Shown: positions 1 through 13,739, numbered from the stretch's first letter. The stretch: 64,000 nucleotides of DNA from Medicago truncatula (GCF_003473485.1 NC_053049.1:11036001-11100000), one strand, 5' to 3'. Numbers and translations are program-made. The notes: generated by a model not told the origin, from the letters alone.

Positions 1-1785
1 CTGAGATTATCACGACATTGCAAATGTCTATGGGTAGTGGGGCCCCTTTAATGTTGATTTGCTCAGTTATTTACTTAATTGATAAATCCAAGGGCCGTAA
101 ATATTTCGTGATGATTTCGCTGGATAATTCCTCAGGATGAATAGCATCCCTCAAATAAAATAGAGAAAATAATATTTTTAGTAAAGTAATTTAATCAAGT
201 AGTATTGAGGTATTAATCCTTGTTGTATACTCTACCCCTTCATAAACAAGTCTTCTCACCCTTTGTAGTGTCTTTGTTGAAATCGTGTTTTCTCCTCCTC
301 CGACGTGCATACATGAAATGACAATCGTATTTTATTTGTTCTAGTTTCATCCATTAAGGTGGCTCTTGTTGAAGGAGAAGTTAGGGGCCATGTTGACTTT
401 CAATCCAAACAATTGAGAGTGGTGGTTGACAGGTTGTATAGCATTGGATTTAACCTAGGCGTGACTAGCAATAAAAAATGAGAATGATAATTGAATGGTT
501 ATTTGATTTAGAAGAAAATGAGGATGTTGTTTTGAATCAAGATGGGGATGAAAATGTTTGTCCAATCAATATCAAAAGGTTGGGGAGCTAGGGTGAATAG
601 TTCAATATCAATATTAGAGGGGTGGTGAGCTAGGATGAAGAGAAGAAAAATTTACGATCTTGTTAAAGGTTAGAAAGTTGAATTCTTGGCTCTAAAGAAA
701 CAAAGAAAGCAACACCTCAATATCAAATGGATAATTGAGGATCTTTGATTCTTTAGCGACTCAACGACATGTAGCGGACATGAGCTTGACATTGATAGTG
801 CATAAGGTGAAACGACTTCCACCAACCGTCCAAAGACTCCATTCCCATGCATATAAAAGACATTCATCATCACAAACATAAGGTACACAACTTTTATCTC
901 TTTTTTACCTCCCACTGTTTGCTCTCATGCTGACTTGAGTGTTGGAGTGTTTTCACTACAGGTGCCCCCAACTCACATCTTGGCGGTTGCTGCGCGACAT
1001 AAGCCAACATTTTGATCACCTTATATTAGCGGTGTCGTTTGTGGAAAAGTAAGTTTCCTTATCTTTTTATCTAAAGATCAAAACACAGAAAATCCAAAAA
1101 ACTATTTACAAGGTTAAGGAACAGCAAAACCTTCTTCCTAGCATTGTTCTCTGGACAACACTGATGGACGAAAAATTTTGTCGTCATCATTAGTTTGCAC
1201 TCAATGATTGACAAGTTCACTAGCACTAACAGTGACAGCTCCACCACCACGAACCACAGTGGAAAGAAGTATATTCTCTACAGTCTGGTTAAAGTTTTCA
1301 AGAACGAGAATCGCATCATTGAAGATCTAAACCTACACCTAAAACACGTGGAAAGTTATTGATACTCATTCGAGCGACCCGCATTGTCACCCAAAGTCAA
1401 CTCCAAGTAAGATCACATTGCATCATGATACCCCTTTCTCCACACCCCACACAAGAAGAAGAGATAACTCATGAGAGGTATAGGTCCTCGCAGCCATCCC
1501 TTGTGGATCAACCCTAAAGGTCCTCGCGATATGTTGTTGAACAATCATGTCACCAACCAAATCGACAACAATTTCATTGATCCACGTCAAATCTTCTAGC
1601 CCATAGACAAAGCATCGAACTTTAATATCAGTTTGATTTGGTTTAGTTTATTGAAATGGTATAAAGTCAAATGTACTATTTAAATTTTTTTAAAAACTAG
1701 TGTAATAACCCTAGATAGTAGATAACTACGGAGGAAAGAAAGACGACCCTTGTCCATTCCTTCGTTCTTCTCCATCTCACCTTTT
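1..1785. other. Intergenic, no recognised gene
   Basis: No complete gene is visible here. On the minus strand about 1445-1630 reads open and protein-like (it contains the stretches VRCFVYGLEDLTWINEI and VDPQGMAARTYTSHE) and then hits stops. I do not recognise the family. It may be a degenerate transposon or gene remnant. Confidence 0.4.
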
Positions 1786-1979
1786 TGAGTTGACCACTTC
1801 CAAGAATAACCTACTTCAACTCCTATTTTTAATTTTCACCCCTCATCACAAAACCCTATTTCCTTCTCTTTCTTCCCTTTTCATTTCCTTTTACATTTTC
1901 AATCTAAACCCCCTTCTTTTCCTCACCACTTTTTCCCTTCTCAGGGAAAACAAAATCCAATTTTTTTCATCAAATTATA

Positions 1980-2165
1980 TTCTCTATTTCACCAAAACAC
2001 AAATTTTTCAATCAAATTTCACTTTTTCCCATCTGGGTCTCCCAATTTCATCAAATTTCACTTTTTTCTTTCTTTCTGGGTCATTCTCAATTTCATCAAA
2101 ACGCGATTTTTTCCATTAAAAATCGCTTTTTTACTATCTGGGTCATTTCCAATTTCATCAAAAAG
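1980..2165 (+). repeat. Short repeats in the 5' leader of the At1g01500-like gene
   Basis: The T-rich leader directly before the first start codon contains about three imperfect copies of a unit of roughly 40-60 bases built round TCTGGGTC and AATTTCATCAAA. The stretch happens to be open in one plus frame, but that reading is low-complexity Phe/Ser/Leu and is not a protein. Confidence 0.55.
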
Positions 2166-2201
2166 CAAAAGGGTCATTGAAAGTTTTGAAGTTATTTCTA
2201 C

Positions 2202-5200
2202 ATGGATCAAAACGAAGAAGCGATTTCAAAAAGTGAAAACTCATTGAGCTTTTCAACGCTAAAGAGTCATAGATCATGGCTCGAAATTCGTCTTTTCTAC
2301 GTTCGAATTTCACCTTGTTTAATCGATAGTGTTCCGGAATGTTTAACACTATGTCACCCAAAACGTGAAATCGGTTTTTCTCTTGTAATCAACGGTTCAC
2401 CAATCCCTGCACCCTCTTCCGCCCCGCCGCTTCCGCTCCGCCGTGACCGTGTCGATAAAGAGTCTGCCGAGGTTACCTATGTTAGCACTGATAATGTGAG
2501 AATCACAGGTGGTGCTGAATTTGAGGTGTATGAGAAAGATGTGTTGTTTCTATGTGGGTCATTGGAACGGTTGGATGTTGATTTGGGAAATGGGTCTGGT
2601 TGGGATATGGATTGTCATGTGGCGGTTGGGTCGATTGGATCGGGTTCTTCGGCTTTTTTCAGGCCGAAGCTCGGTGTTTCGGCTCCATCAGTTGAAGTTT
2701 ATGTTGCTGGATGTTGTTCTGGTGTGCCTGTGATTTTGAGTAAGACTATTTCTTTGAGTCCTAGGAGGAGAGTTCCTAGACATGCTATTTTGGATGCTAT
2801 TCCTGAAGATGAGGAAATGAATATGATGGAGAAGGATCATGTTAGTGCTATGAATGGATTAATTCCACACCCGAAATTGCAGGTACTTTTTTTGTTTCTT
2901 TCTCCTAAAAAGCATTTTATTCATTTAGTATGAATTTCTCAATTTAAATTAGTAGGTTTGTTTTATTTGTTGAGTTTAATTATTATACATTGAATTGTAA
3001 AAATGTTTTGTGGTGCATCCAATTGTATCTTATTGTGATTATGATATTATCAACTTTTGTCGAATGTTCTAGGTTAAAATGTCGCTTTTGATTGAAATGG
3101 TGGCTATAGTTGAATGTTCTAGGATAAAAAATCACTTTCGATTGAAATGGTGACTATAGTGGTGTTTTAGCATTGCGGAATTTGAATAAATTATTATTTT
3201 TCTATTCTGTGATATGCTATTTAGTACAAAGTTTTGTCAAATAGCGGCACTATTGCACCTATAGCACGGCACCGCGTACCTGAAGTTGATCACATAGCTA
3301 TTTCGTGCTATAGGTGATTGACAACACTATAATTTCTGAGTTATGCATGACACATGGAGAACTAGGATGGATCTTTAGCATGTCAACGTCATTATATTTC
3401 TTACACACTAACACACTTCTAACTATTTGGCTACACTATAAAGAATAAAGTTTCGATATTTCATTTTCTAATAAGCTGTTTAGATCAGGGAAGTATGCTG
3501 ATGGAATATGTGAAGTTTTATTACTTTTTGTTTCATAATGAATCCTTTATGAAGCGATAGTTTTATGAATCCTTTTTGTTCGTAACATTTTTATACTACA
3601 ACCCGGTTTAGTACTTTCACTACCTAGTAAGAATGAATCTCCAACTTGGTTTCTGCAGTTGTAGGTCATTGTAAGGTTAGTCCTTTAAATAAGAGAGTCT
3701 CGCAAAAAAAAAAAAGGCACGAACCTATAAATTGTCAATCATTTGGTTCAGAAGTTATGATCCTTTCTATAGCGTTTTGAGTTTTAGTTAACACTTTTGA
3801 GGCCTTATTTGACATTCGTAATCAATATCTTTTAATTTTAGGCATATATTTTTCTTGAGGACTAATTAGATATGTTTGCTAATAGAGGGTAACTGATAGA
3901 GCCAACTGCCATATTCTTATCGAAGATGGGGAAGAATCCCCTTTGATTACAAACAATGGCAACACTTCTCTAATCACTCCTCTCTATTTATAGGCAGCAT
4001 GCTTTATTTGGCCTAACAATCTCTGAACACACCCATTTACTAACAATAGTAGACCTATCAGTAACATCTACATAAAGATGACTGATGATTTACAAAGAAA
4101 AGAAGTTCAATAGGAAGCATAGTTGATAACACTGCTACAGATTGATTATATTTTTGCATCATAAGAACTTTCTGACTCCGTTGCTGGTATGTTAATGAAC
4201 CCTGTTTTGGAAGCTGGAAAGCTTTCTTTTTTGGAGAAAAAATATTCGCCATTTTTATGTTCAAAAGCTCTCTCTGGAAGTGGTCAAATTAGACAAAAAT
4301 AAAATTTACCCTAAAATAAGCTATCATGGACTAAGTTTGGGGGCTGTGCATCCCCCTCGGTTTATTTGGTGCTCTTAGTAGATAATTAGGTATCATAATA
4401 CTTAATTATCCAATGCTGATAGTGATAAACTCAGTTATGTTGAAATTTGGGGCCTAACTCATCCTTACAAAACCGGCTTGTAAGGTGAGGATTGCCTCCT
4501 CTTTATAAACTCTTCTCAAGAGTCTTGTCTACCTGATGTGGGACTTGGGTTTTTTCCAATACACCCCCCTCACGCCCAGCACTCTTTGGGCTTGATGCGT
4601 GAATAGGTTTAGGCGGCCCTTGAATTCGACAAGCTCTGATACCATGTTGAAATTTGGGGCCTAACTCATCCTTACAAAACCGGCTTGTAAGGTGAGGATT
4701 GCCTCCTCTTTATAAACTCTTCTCAAGAGTCTTGTCTATCCGATGTGGGACTTGGGTTTTTTCCAATAAGTTATACAAATTTCATGCTGAGTGTTGTATG
4801 CTGAACTGGTTCCTATCTTCTATTCTGATTGCTGCTTGAAGCATTATGGTTGAATGTATAGAAATTGTACCCCTTCTTTCAGTTATTCCTTATGCTTTTA
4901 ATCAAAAGGCTGAGGATTTGACCTTCTGTCAGTGTTGTCAATAGTGCGCTATACCGGTGCTGTAGTGGTGTAGTGTAACAGAGCAGGCCCTAGTCTCTAC
5001 AAAACATGTATTAGTAGAGCAGTTTAGTGTAGCGTCTGCTATAACATCCCAAATAACAGCTGTTTGTGGCGGCCGCTATAGTGCCACGCCTTCTGATGAG
5101 ATTGGAAATTCCAAAATCTCTTAAATTTAAACATCAGATGTTTGATCGTGGTATTTTAGGAATTTTCAGTAAAAAAACATCATAACAGTGCTTGGGCCTA

Positions 5201-5762
5201 TCTCACTCTGTCTCACTCATCCTGTAATATTTTATCGCACCAGTTGCTTTTGCTACCTCACTGTACCGATTTTGAGTCAGTCGCTCTGCTTTGCTCTGCT
5301 ATTTGGGATCGGTAACACTGCCTTCATTATTCAATTATGTTAAAATTCTTATACTGATTCCGCTTCTCCGTAAAATTACTCAACTTTCTATTTTTTGTTG
5401 GTTACTAAGTGCATTGTTTATTTCATTCTGTCAATATATCGGTAGTTACTACTTACTGGTCTAGCTTCACTTCTTATCTCAGTCTTTGAATTTCTTAAAT
5501 GCTGACTGTTTACATTAATGATATCTTGCAGATAACAGGGTCTGCAGTTGATGATTATGATCTTGATGGTAAGATGGCGAACGGTTTCTACTCTCAAGAA
5601 ATGTATCTTGGCGAGGACGGACAACTCACATGGTTCAATGCTGGTGTTAGAGTTGGTGTTGGAATTGGCCTTGGGGTGTGTGTAGGGCTTGGGATTGGCG
5701 TTGGATTACTCATGCGATCATACCAAACAACAACCAGGAATTTTAGGAGGAGGTTTTTCTAA
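2202..5762 (+). CDS. At1g01500-family C-tail-anchored protein of unknown function
   Basis: Two exons, 2202-2882 and 5532-5762, joined in phase 0 across a GT-AG intron, give 303 residues, close to the family's usual length of a little over 300. The N-terminal half (LEIRLFYVRISP, then a VYVAGCCSGVPV segment near residue 185) is the conserved body. Residues 227-263 include the YLGEDGQLTWFNAG stretch. Residues 264-288 are a hydrophobic Gly-every-second-residue segment, followed by a short basic tail ending RNFRRRFF. This suggests a tail-anchored membrane protein with a glycine-zipper-like helix. Databases label relatives 'erythronate-4-phosphate dehydrogenase family', but I see no dehydrogenase nucleotide-binding motif, so that name should not be taken as function. 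The ATG is the first after a T-rich leader. The 2.65-kb intron carries a TRIM and two hAT-like MITEs. Confidence 0.9.
3061..3160. repeat. Tandem duplication, 2 x 50 bp
   Basis: Two adjacent 50-bp units, 3061-3110 and 3111-3160, each begin GAATGTTCTAGG and end GGCTATAGT or GACTATAGT. They differ at several positions, so the duplication is not recent. It lies in the intron of the At1g01500-like gene, just before a MITE-like element. Confidence 0.7.
3159..3325. mobile_element. hAT-like MITE, degenerate
   Basis: The right end reads, inverted, GTTGTCAATCACCTATAGCA, similar to the terminus of the better element at 4930-5320. The left end (TGGTGTTTTAGC) is a weak match. ACTATA flanks both sides (3153-3158 and 3326-3331). 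Both elements contain CTATAG/GCGGC-rich interiors, which suggests one family. Boundaries are approximate. Confidence 0.4.
4438..4768 (-). mobile_element. Complete TRIM (mini LTR retrotransposon), 331 bp
   Basis: Two direct repeats of 124 bp, 4438-4561 and 4645-4768, differ at only about three positions. Read on the minus strand, the primer-binding site TGGTATCAGAGC (complement of initiator Met tRNA; plus positions 4633-4644) directly abuts the upstream repeat, and a purine-rich tract (GTGAGGGGGGTGT) abuts the downstream repeat. A 5-bp duplication AGTTA lies at 4433-4437 and 4769-4773. The interior is only 83 bp and has no coding capacity, so mobility would depend on another element. It lies within the intron of the At1g01500-like gene, opposite to its direction. 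Confidence 0.92.
4930..5320. mobile_element. hAT-like MITE, 391 bp
   Basis: The ends are inverted: CAGTGTTGTCAATAG on the left and, reversed, CAGTGTTACCGATCCCAAAT on the right. The flanking octamers CCTTCTGT (4922-4929) and CCTTCATT (5321-5328) match at 6 of 8 bases, fitting the 8-bp target duplication of hAT elements. The interior is rich in CTATAG, GCGGC and GCTCTGCT words. There is no open frame. It lies 210 bp before the second exon of the At1g01500-like gene. Confidence 0.7.
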
Positions 5763-7690
5763 TCGATAAGAATGAATTTGCTGCTCTAGTTCAATGAGAA
5801 ACCGAATAAGATATACTGGAGTTGGATCATCAATGCCTCAAATGCATGAACCATTAGTTTTGTAGATGAGTGAAAGGTTATGCATTGTTTAGTTTCTGTA
5901 GGGTTGGTGCGGATGCGTTCATGTATCGCGTAGACGTGAAGATTTGCATTTTATATAAGCTGTATTTGATACTCCAACAACAATAAGTATCAAAAAAAAT
6001 AATGCACAGCTTTGAGGATGGATAATGTAGTATGCCAACAGGAACAAGTGTTAAATAGCCGGCATCAGCCATTAAAATAAAAATAAAAATGGCCTGCATG
6101 CTTGAGAGAGGTTTTAAGTGTGAACATGTGAAGTGTAAACATGTCCCGAGATTTTACTGTTTGTTTGCCTGTAGATATTTTATGCAAATTTTGATTTGTA
6201 TATTTCTGTTCTCATGGTAAATTATTTTATTTTTTAAAACTATGTGCCGTTTTTAGTGAATTTCATTTTCAATTTGATTCAATGATTACGAGTTATATTC
6301 AGCTAATCCGATAATAGTAAGGTTGTGCTCCGACCATAGGATTTGAGGATTCACTTGGTAAACGGTGTATATGTATCTGATTCTGTTTAGCCAGCCGTGA
6401 AACTGCCTCTTTGCTTAGTCTTGCATGAATCGCCTACAGCTTCTCTGACTTGCAACGATGGAACTGCTGAGAAGGGTTTCACAATGGACCTACAATCTGT
6501 TCTATCCAAGCATGCACCATCTTTGGGTGAGATCTGGTGGTCGAAGACAAATCCCGCAACTTGGCAGCCTTGAGATCAAAAGGTTACTACAGTCAGGGAC
6601 TGCTAAATCGTAGGCTTCCCATGTGACTGGAGCTGTTGGTTTTGCATGCAATTAATGCAGTGGCTTCAAATGCAGATGGGCAACTTGATGAAATGAGGCA
6701 TCGAGAGGTAGTGGGGATTGTGGAAGGTGTTGGTGGCCGGAGATGGACGATGAGGGGAAGAATATGAAGAAAATCAATTTTCATTTGATATGGATTGTGC
6801 ACCATTAGATTAGATTAGGTCTGGTTCAACATCGAATGGTGATCGTATCCATGGATCGTGTTTCCTTTGTTCAAATTAGAATTTGGCTATGTGCACCATT
6901 GATTAGGTCTGGTTCACAGTCTGTTCTGCTCATTCACCTAGGTTATTCTAGTTTGATTGAAAAGAATGTAGAATTTATTATTACTGTCAAGATGAATTAG
7001 AACCATCTTTTCATAGATAATTTTTTGTTACTCATCTAGTTATTATGACATGTTCATTTTGTATCTTTATTCTTGATTGAAGTATCTGTTAACAGAGCCT
7101 GCCTTTTGTTTCTTTGTTGCAAATGTTTCTAATGATGCATGTTGTTAATTAGAAAAGACTGTGAAATTAGAAAAGAAACAGAGAGAAATCTGAGTTGAAA
7201 ATATGCTATATTAGGGGTTGAGCTATCCCTTTTTGAGAGGGTTCAAAGTTTGAACTTCTGATCCAAAGTTTTAGATACACAACTGTTTTCAATGTAGGAT
7301 GATGGATAATCGCATTACATACACTAATGGGTGGGACACATCAAAATATTACATAGCAAGGACGAAAAGCAAAAGAAAAGTAATTTACTTTACTTGTGCA
7401 TGTTAGACAAAATTGGTCATCTATAATTAAATAACTAGATAGACCAATTTACAAATTCAATAAACGTTGTGGAGATCATAGTTCACATATAATAGAATTA
7501 ACACAACTCACTACCTAACCATATTTAATTTATAGATTTAGCATGCTGGTATGCCCTCTGATTGGTAGGCTACAAATTTTAAACTATTTTCTTCACCTTA
7601 CCATGACTTGAGCAAAGACACGGAATATTCTGTCACCTTTAGCACTCTCTCACTACCGCTCTTCCTTCACCTTACTCTCGTTTAGTTTTA
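5763..7690. other. 3' flank of the first gene and intergenic sequence
   Basis: The first few hundred bases are the probable 3' UTR of the At1g01500-like gene. From about 6370 to 6800 the base composition is less AT-rich and short protein-like runs occur on the plus strand (for example DLQSVLSKHAPSLGEIWW), broken by stops. I do not recognise the source. The rest shows nothing. Confidence 0.4.
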
Positions 7691-7862
7691 GACCTATAAA
7701 TATATTATTTTTCATTTACGCCTCTAAAAATCTTTATTAACATCCACACAACAAAGAGGAAGATAACAAAAAAGCTTTCCATTTCTCTTCACCAGAAAGT
7801 AAGTTATTATAGAGCTAGAATTTCAGAATCTTGTCTGTCTTTCAAAACAAACCTCAATTGTT

Positions 7863-8367
7863 ATGGAACACAACACCAAAAGAGCAGAGAAAACAATGTA
7901 GAAAAACAAATTGAAGGCGGAAAAATTAATCAGTCGATTCAGTTATAAGCTGCATCACCAAAGCATCCTTCTTCACCATCCTCCTCCTCTTCATCTTCTC
8001 AAGAGTTCTCCTAAACAACTTCTCTCCACTCTTGCTCCACAAGAGTCCATGACAAATCCAATGCTCAATCATCCTTTGCAATTGATTTATCTCCAACTGA
8101 TGACGTTTTCTTCCATGATCACTTCACAACTCCTATCTCACTTTCCTTCATCACCTGCTTATAAGAGAGTTGTTAGAAGATGAAAAACCTAGAAAAGACA
8201 ATGGAAGGTACAACAGCAGCAACAGAGACCAGTAAAGGAACAAAGGAAGAAAATGAGTGCAACACCAGAGCAAGTTTCTCATTGTTTGAACTAACGAAGG
8301 TTGTCAAGTTAAAGATAAAGAGAAGCGGAGGAAGAAACTCAGGTATGATGTGATTCATGCATTAAAA
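7863..8367 (+). pseudogene. BKI1-like (BRI1 kinase inhibitor 1) pseudogene
   Basis: Pieces of a BKI1/MAKR-type membrane-associated kinase regulator appear in order but in changing frames: a start-like ATGGAACACAACACC, a proline/serine run, SLHSCSTRVHDKSNAQSSF followed by AIDLSPTDDVFFHDHF, then ELLEDEKPRKDNGRYNSSN, then KEKRRKKLRYDVIHALK. In BKI1 these correspond to the Ser-rich region, the conserved AIDLSPADD segment, the acidic middle and the C-terminal region. At least three frameshifts and several stops break it, and the last segment is missing. A TATA-like TATAAATA lies at 7695-7702, which suggests a DNA-level copy rather than a retrocopy. The BKI1 assignment rests on motif recall. Confidence 0.7.
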
Positions 8368-8516
8368 TAATACTCAAGATTTGAGAATAGTGCAGCCGCT
8401 AGTGCAGCCACACGCGCATTTGATGACTTACATAATATATATATATATGTATGCCAACACGAAACAGCATACAGGACAGTCTACATGTACAAACAACCCA
8501 TTCAAATTGACAGCAA

Positions 8517-8784
8517 GAATTTGAATTTCTACAACTCAGATAGTGAATATTGATATATATCTTTCTCTTGGCTTTCACAATTACGCAAAAGAGGTCAGCA
8601 GGGTTGAGAGTTTTCAAACTTCGAGTTCACGGTGAAGAGTATGTCCCAGAGAATTTGAATTTCTACAACTCAGATAGTGAATATTGATATATATCTTTCT
8701 CTTGGCTTTCACAATTACGTAAAAGAGGTCAGCAGGGTTGAGAGTTTTCAAACTTCGAGTTCACGGTGAAGAGTATGTCCCAGA
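8517..8784. repeat. Recent tandem duplication, 2 x 134 bp
   Basis: Copies at 8517-8650 and 8651-8784 appear identical except one base (ACGCAAAAG versus ACGTAAAAG). Each begins GAATTTGAATTTCTACAACT and ends GTATGTCCCAGA. With so few differences, the duplication is recent. It lies just after the BKI1-like relic. Confidence 0.93.
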
Positions 8785-10760
8785 ATTGATCCCAAGCAAC
8801 ATTATAAAAACATCTAATGTCTCATCCTCTGTTTGGGTGGTGTTCAAGTTTCTCTTAGTAAGAAAAATTCATATTACATTAGTAAGACATAAATACTTCA
8901 CATAAACTTAAACCAAATAAAACATATGGCAGTCTTGCTTGCAGCAAGAATATCAGAACGAGCATAGGGATTTTGACTTTTTATATTAACCTAATGATTG
9001 GCTTGCCAAAAATGGCAGTGCATTTACCCATTTATCATAGATTTAATATATAGTCCAAAGTTGCACCACCTAGTGTGCAAAGGATTATTCTGTTTCTATG
9101 AAGCAGTCATAATATATGAATCAAAAGCTCTAGATACACTCTAAATATAGCTTTCCTTCTGAGAAAACAAAAATCAACTGAAATGGAAGAGGTCTTCTTG
9201 ATCAAGAAATACAACCATATCTATCGAACATATTGATACAGTCTGATAAAATTTCTATCTAGATTCCAGTGCTGGTAAGTACAATACACCACAGCTTTCT
9301 TTTTGTTTGTTTATCATTAAACTGATTAATCCAACCTAATTAATACACTAAAATCTGAATCATAAATCATTTTACAAGATGAAATGACACTAGTTGATCT
9401 CTTACAATGGTGACAAAAAAGCTATAGATTCTTGTTTGCTGAAATTTTTCATTCATAAAATTCTGTGATATGTGTGAAAATTAGAGCAGTTAGCAACTCT
9501 GGTACTTCCAGAGGAATCTAAAACTAGTTTTTTTTACCGACGACGGCCTATCAACAAAACCAGAAACAGATGGGATTGAGAACCCAATCTCAGAAAGAAA
9601 AACAAACCCTAAAATCTTTCACTCAAGCATTAAACCAGATAACTTTGTAAAGCAAGAAGCAAAAACACACTTCTGTGTTGGTTCAACAAAAATGAACTCA
9701 CAGCACTAGTCAAAGCCTACACTCAAGCAAGCTTTGTTAACCACGATTCATGAAGAAACAAAAATCAATTAATCAATTTCAACAAAAAAAAAATAGAGCA
9801 ACTATGGAAGGAGTGAGGTAATGAATGGTGAGAATTGGACAGAAACCGCAAAAGACGGTGAAATTTTTTAATCTTGAAAGTGACCGACTGAGAGAACGAT
9901 GGAGAGAGAGAAAGAGAGAATCGAGGGAGAGTGGCGTTTACAAGAGAGAGCTGCAGTAAAAATGTACTTTAAAGTTAACCCCCCCACCCCACACACACAA
10001 TTTTTGGGGGTTTAAAAATCTCCAAAGTATTTCCCTCTTTTTTTCTCCCAAACATGGATTTATCACACTCAATTGTGACATCATGCACTTGCACCTTGTT
10101 AAAAAAAATTGGCTTTTGCATCATGGATTTTTTGAACCAAAAACATTAGTAGAATAAAGGATTAGTTTTTCTGAGGTATCTACTAGAATGATGCGATGAC
10201 CATAAAAAAAAATAAAAATTAGAATGGTCTGAACATTGTGGAGACTCATTTTGCTAGGTTGCATCTCACAAAGCAGTAGACGAGTTACAAGCACAATATA
10301 ACAGGATGAATATTTGATACATACGAGTAACAGCCTCGGCATGCAAGAAAATCATTATATTTGAAACACCACTTGGAATATAAAAAGTAAAAATAACATT
10401 TTACAGATAAAACAATATAGATTTATTCAAACACCACTTGGAATGTGTGCAGGTTGCACCAAGAGATGTAAGAGAGGGATAATTATAGAAAGAAAATGAG
10501 AGACATGGTACGAAAGGAATAGATAGCCAGATAACAGTGTGAAATGAATGTATTAGGCAAGGCTTCAGGTACAAAAAACCTTGGCTAGCAAAATACTCCC
10601 GTCACTTTCAACAGTTTTCAATTTGTAACCCTTAATCTTGGACATACTTGGCTAGAAAAATACTCCTGTCTTTTCACATTTCAACAGTGTGAAAAGAATC
10701 CAATTTGTATCAGAACTCAGAAGATTAAACCTCAAATCCTGGACATATAACATCAACCAG
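8785..10760. other. Intergenic, possible minus-strand leader sequence
   Basis: No coding gene is supported. On the minus strand about 9960 down to 9490 resembles a plant 5' leader: a CT-rich tract (GA-rich on plus, 9898-9950) followed by T-rich sequence and a CAG junction. No protein follows it toward 8400, so it may be a promoter/leader fragment without its gene, or a non-coding transcript. Short duplicated words (AAACACCACTTGGAAT at about 10364 and 10430) occur near the right end. Confidence 0.35.
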
Positions 10761-10893
10761 GGGGGTTGGGTAGCTCAATTGGTTTGAGCCAAGGGATAAG
10801 GAGGTCAAGTGTTCAAACCCAGGCGAAGGAGAAAAAATTTAATCCAACAACTAACCACTAACATTTGCCATTCAGAAAAAAAAAAAAAAAAAA
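10761..10893 (+). mobile_element. tRNA-derived SINE
   Basis: A pol III A box (TAGCTCAATTGG) and a B box (GTGTTCAAACCC) are spaced as in a tRNA, followed by a short unrelated body and an 18-A tail at 10876-10893. The tRNA-like part does not close an acceptor stem, so this is a SINE and not a tRNA gene. Similar words flank it (ACATCAACCA and ACATTAACAGCA), a possible target duplication. Confidence 0.8.
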
Positions 10894-11467
10894 CATTAAC
10901 AGCAGCAATCAAAAGAATGGTGTTTTGGCCCTGATTTAACAAACAAGTTCAATATTGTTGAGTCTCCAGGAAGGTGAGGCCCCAACCCAATAAAAATATC
11001 ATTATACACCATACCAACGAACATGAGCAATCCGCAGCCAAAAAGCACGAAGGGAAACTCGAAATTGGGTAATATCATTTCCTCAACCACAAACACGACA
11101 GCAGCAAATAACTAGTTTCTATTATCAAAACCAATCAACATGCTTTACAACTAGTTTCTTAAATCAAAACCACTCCACATGCTTGACAAGTTGCAATAAA
11201 TGATAAATCTACCAATCTATAGCAATTTCACATAATCAGATATACACAGTATTAACCAAACCAAGCTGTTTATATAGTAGTTACTTAATCATTTATTAAA
11301 AAAACATACACCATTGTCTGAATATTCATTCAACTGCTAAGTTAACGAAGACAATAAGTTCTATATCTCTATTTTCTCAGTCTAAACAGATTGTCTGAAT
11401 AACATAGTCAGCAAAACAAAAACAACTACAAATAAAGCGAAAGAACACAAGCTAACATACATGAATA
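10894..11467. other. 3' flank of the NKAP gene
   Basis: AT-rich sequence with no supported gene. It should include the 3' UTR of the minus-strand NKAP gene that ends at 11468. Confidence 0.5.
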
Positions 11468-13173
<1,706 letters not shown>

Positions 13174-13722
13174 ATGAAGGCTAAGGTAAAGGGAAAGAGT
13201 GGAGATGTTGCACTTAAGTTGGACATTAGTAAAGCATATGATAGATTAGATTGGGATTACCTACGAGAAATCATGATTCAAATGGGATTTTTTATCTCGA
13301 TGGGTTAGTTGGATTATGCTTTGTGTTGAGACGGTTGATTACTCGATTTTGGTTAATGGAGCATCAGTGGGTCCTATTGTGCCAGGACGCGGCCTCCGTC
13401 AGGGGGATCCTCTCTCACCTTATTTATTTATCATTTGTGTTGAAGGACTCTCCTCCCTTATTCGTGAAGCTGAACGTTGCAATAATATTAGAGGTACTTC
13501 GATATGCACAAATGCACCAGTTATTTCTCACATTCTCTTTGCAGACGATTGTTTTCTTTTCTTTAAAGCTTGTGAGAGTGAGGATGTTTGTATGAAAAAT
13601 ATTTTGACTACTTATGAAGAAGCTTCGGTGCAAGCCATTAATCTCCAGAAGTCTGAATTATTTTGTAGTCGCAATACTCCAGATGATTTGAGTATGTTTT
13701 TGAACTTGCTTGAGACCGGTTA
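13174..13722 (+). pseudogene. LINE (L1-type) reverse transcriptase fragment
   Basis: The sequence encodes the middle of a plant non-LTR reverse transcriptase: LKLDISKAYDRLDWDYL (first catalytic Asp region), then GRGLRQGDPLSPYLFIICVE, then the HILFADDCFLFF box with the two catalytic Asp, then INLQKSELF. A one-base shift near 13288-13300 separates the first part from the rest. Endonuclease, the remaining RT/RNase H part and a poly(A) tail are missing at both sides, so this is a truncated dead copy. It lies directly upstream of the NKAP gene, which points the other way. Confidence 0.9.
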
Positions 13723-13739
13723 ATGAAAACGGTTTCTGG

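Noticed and set aside
1790..2119. 109-residue plus-strand open frame
   Set aside because: Its composition is Phe/Ser/Leu only, from a T-rich leader with repeats, immediately before a better gene start.
10770..10830. Possible tRNA gene on the plus strand
   Set aside because: A and B boxes are present but no acceptor stem or normal cloverleaf closes, and an A tail follows; it is a SINE.
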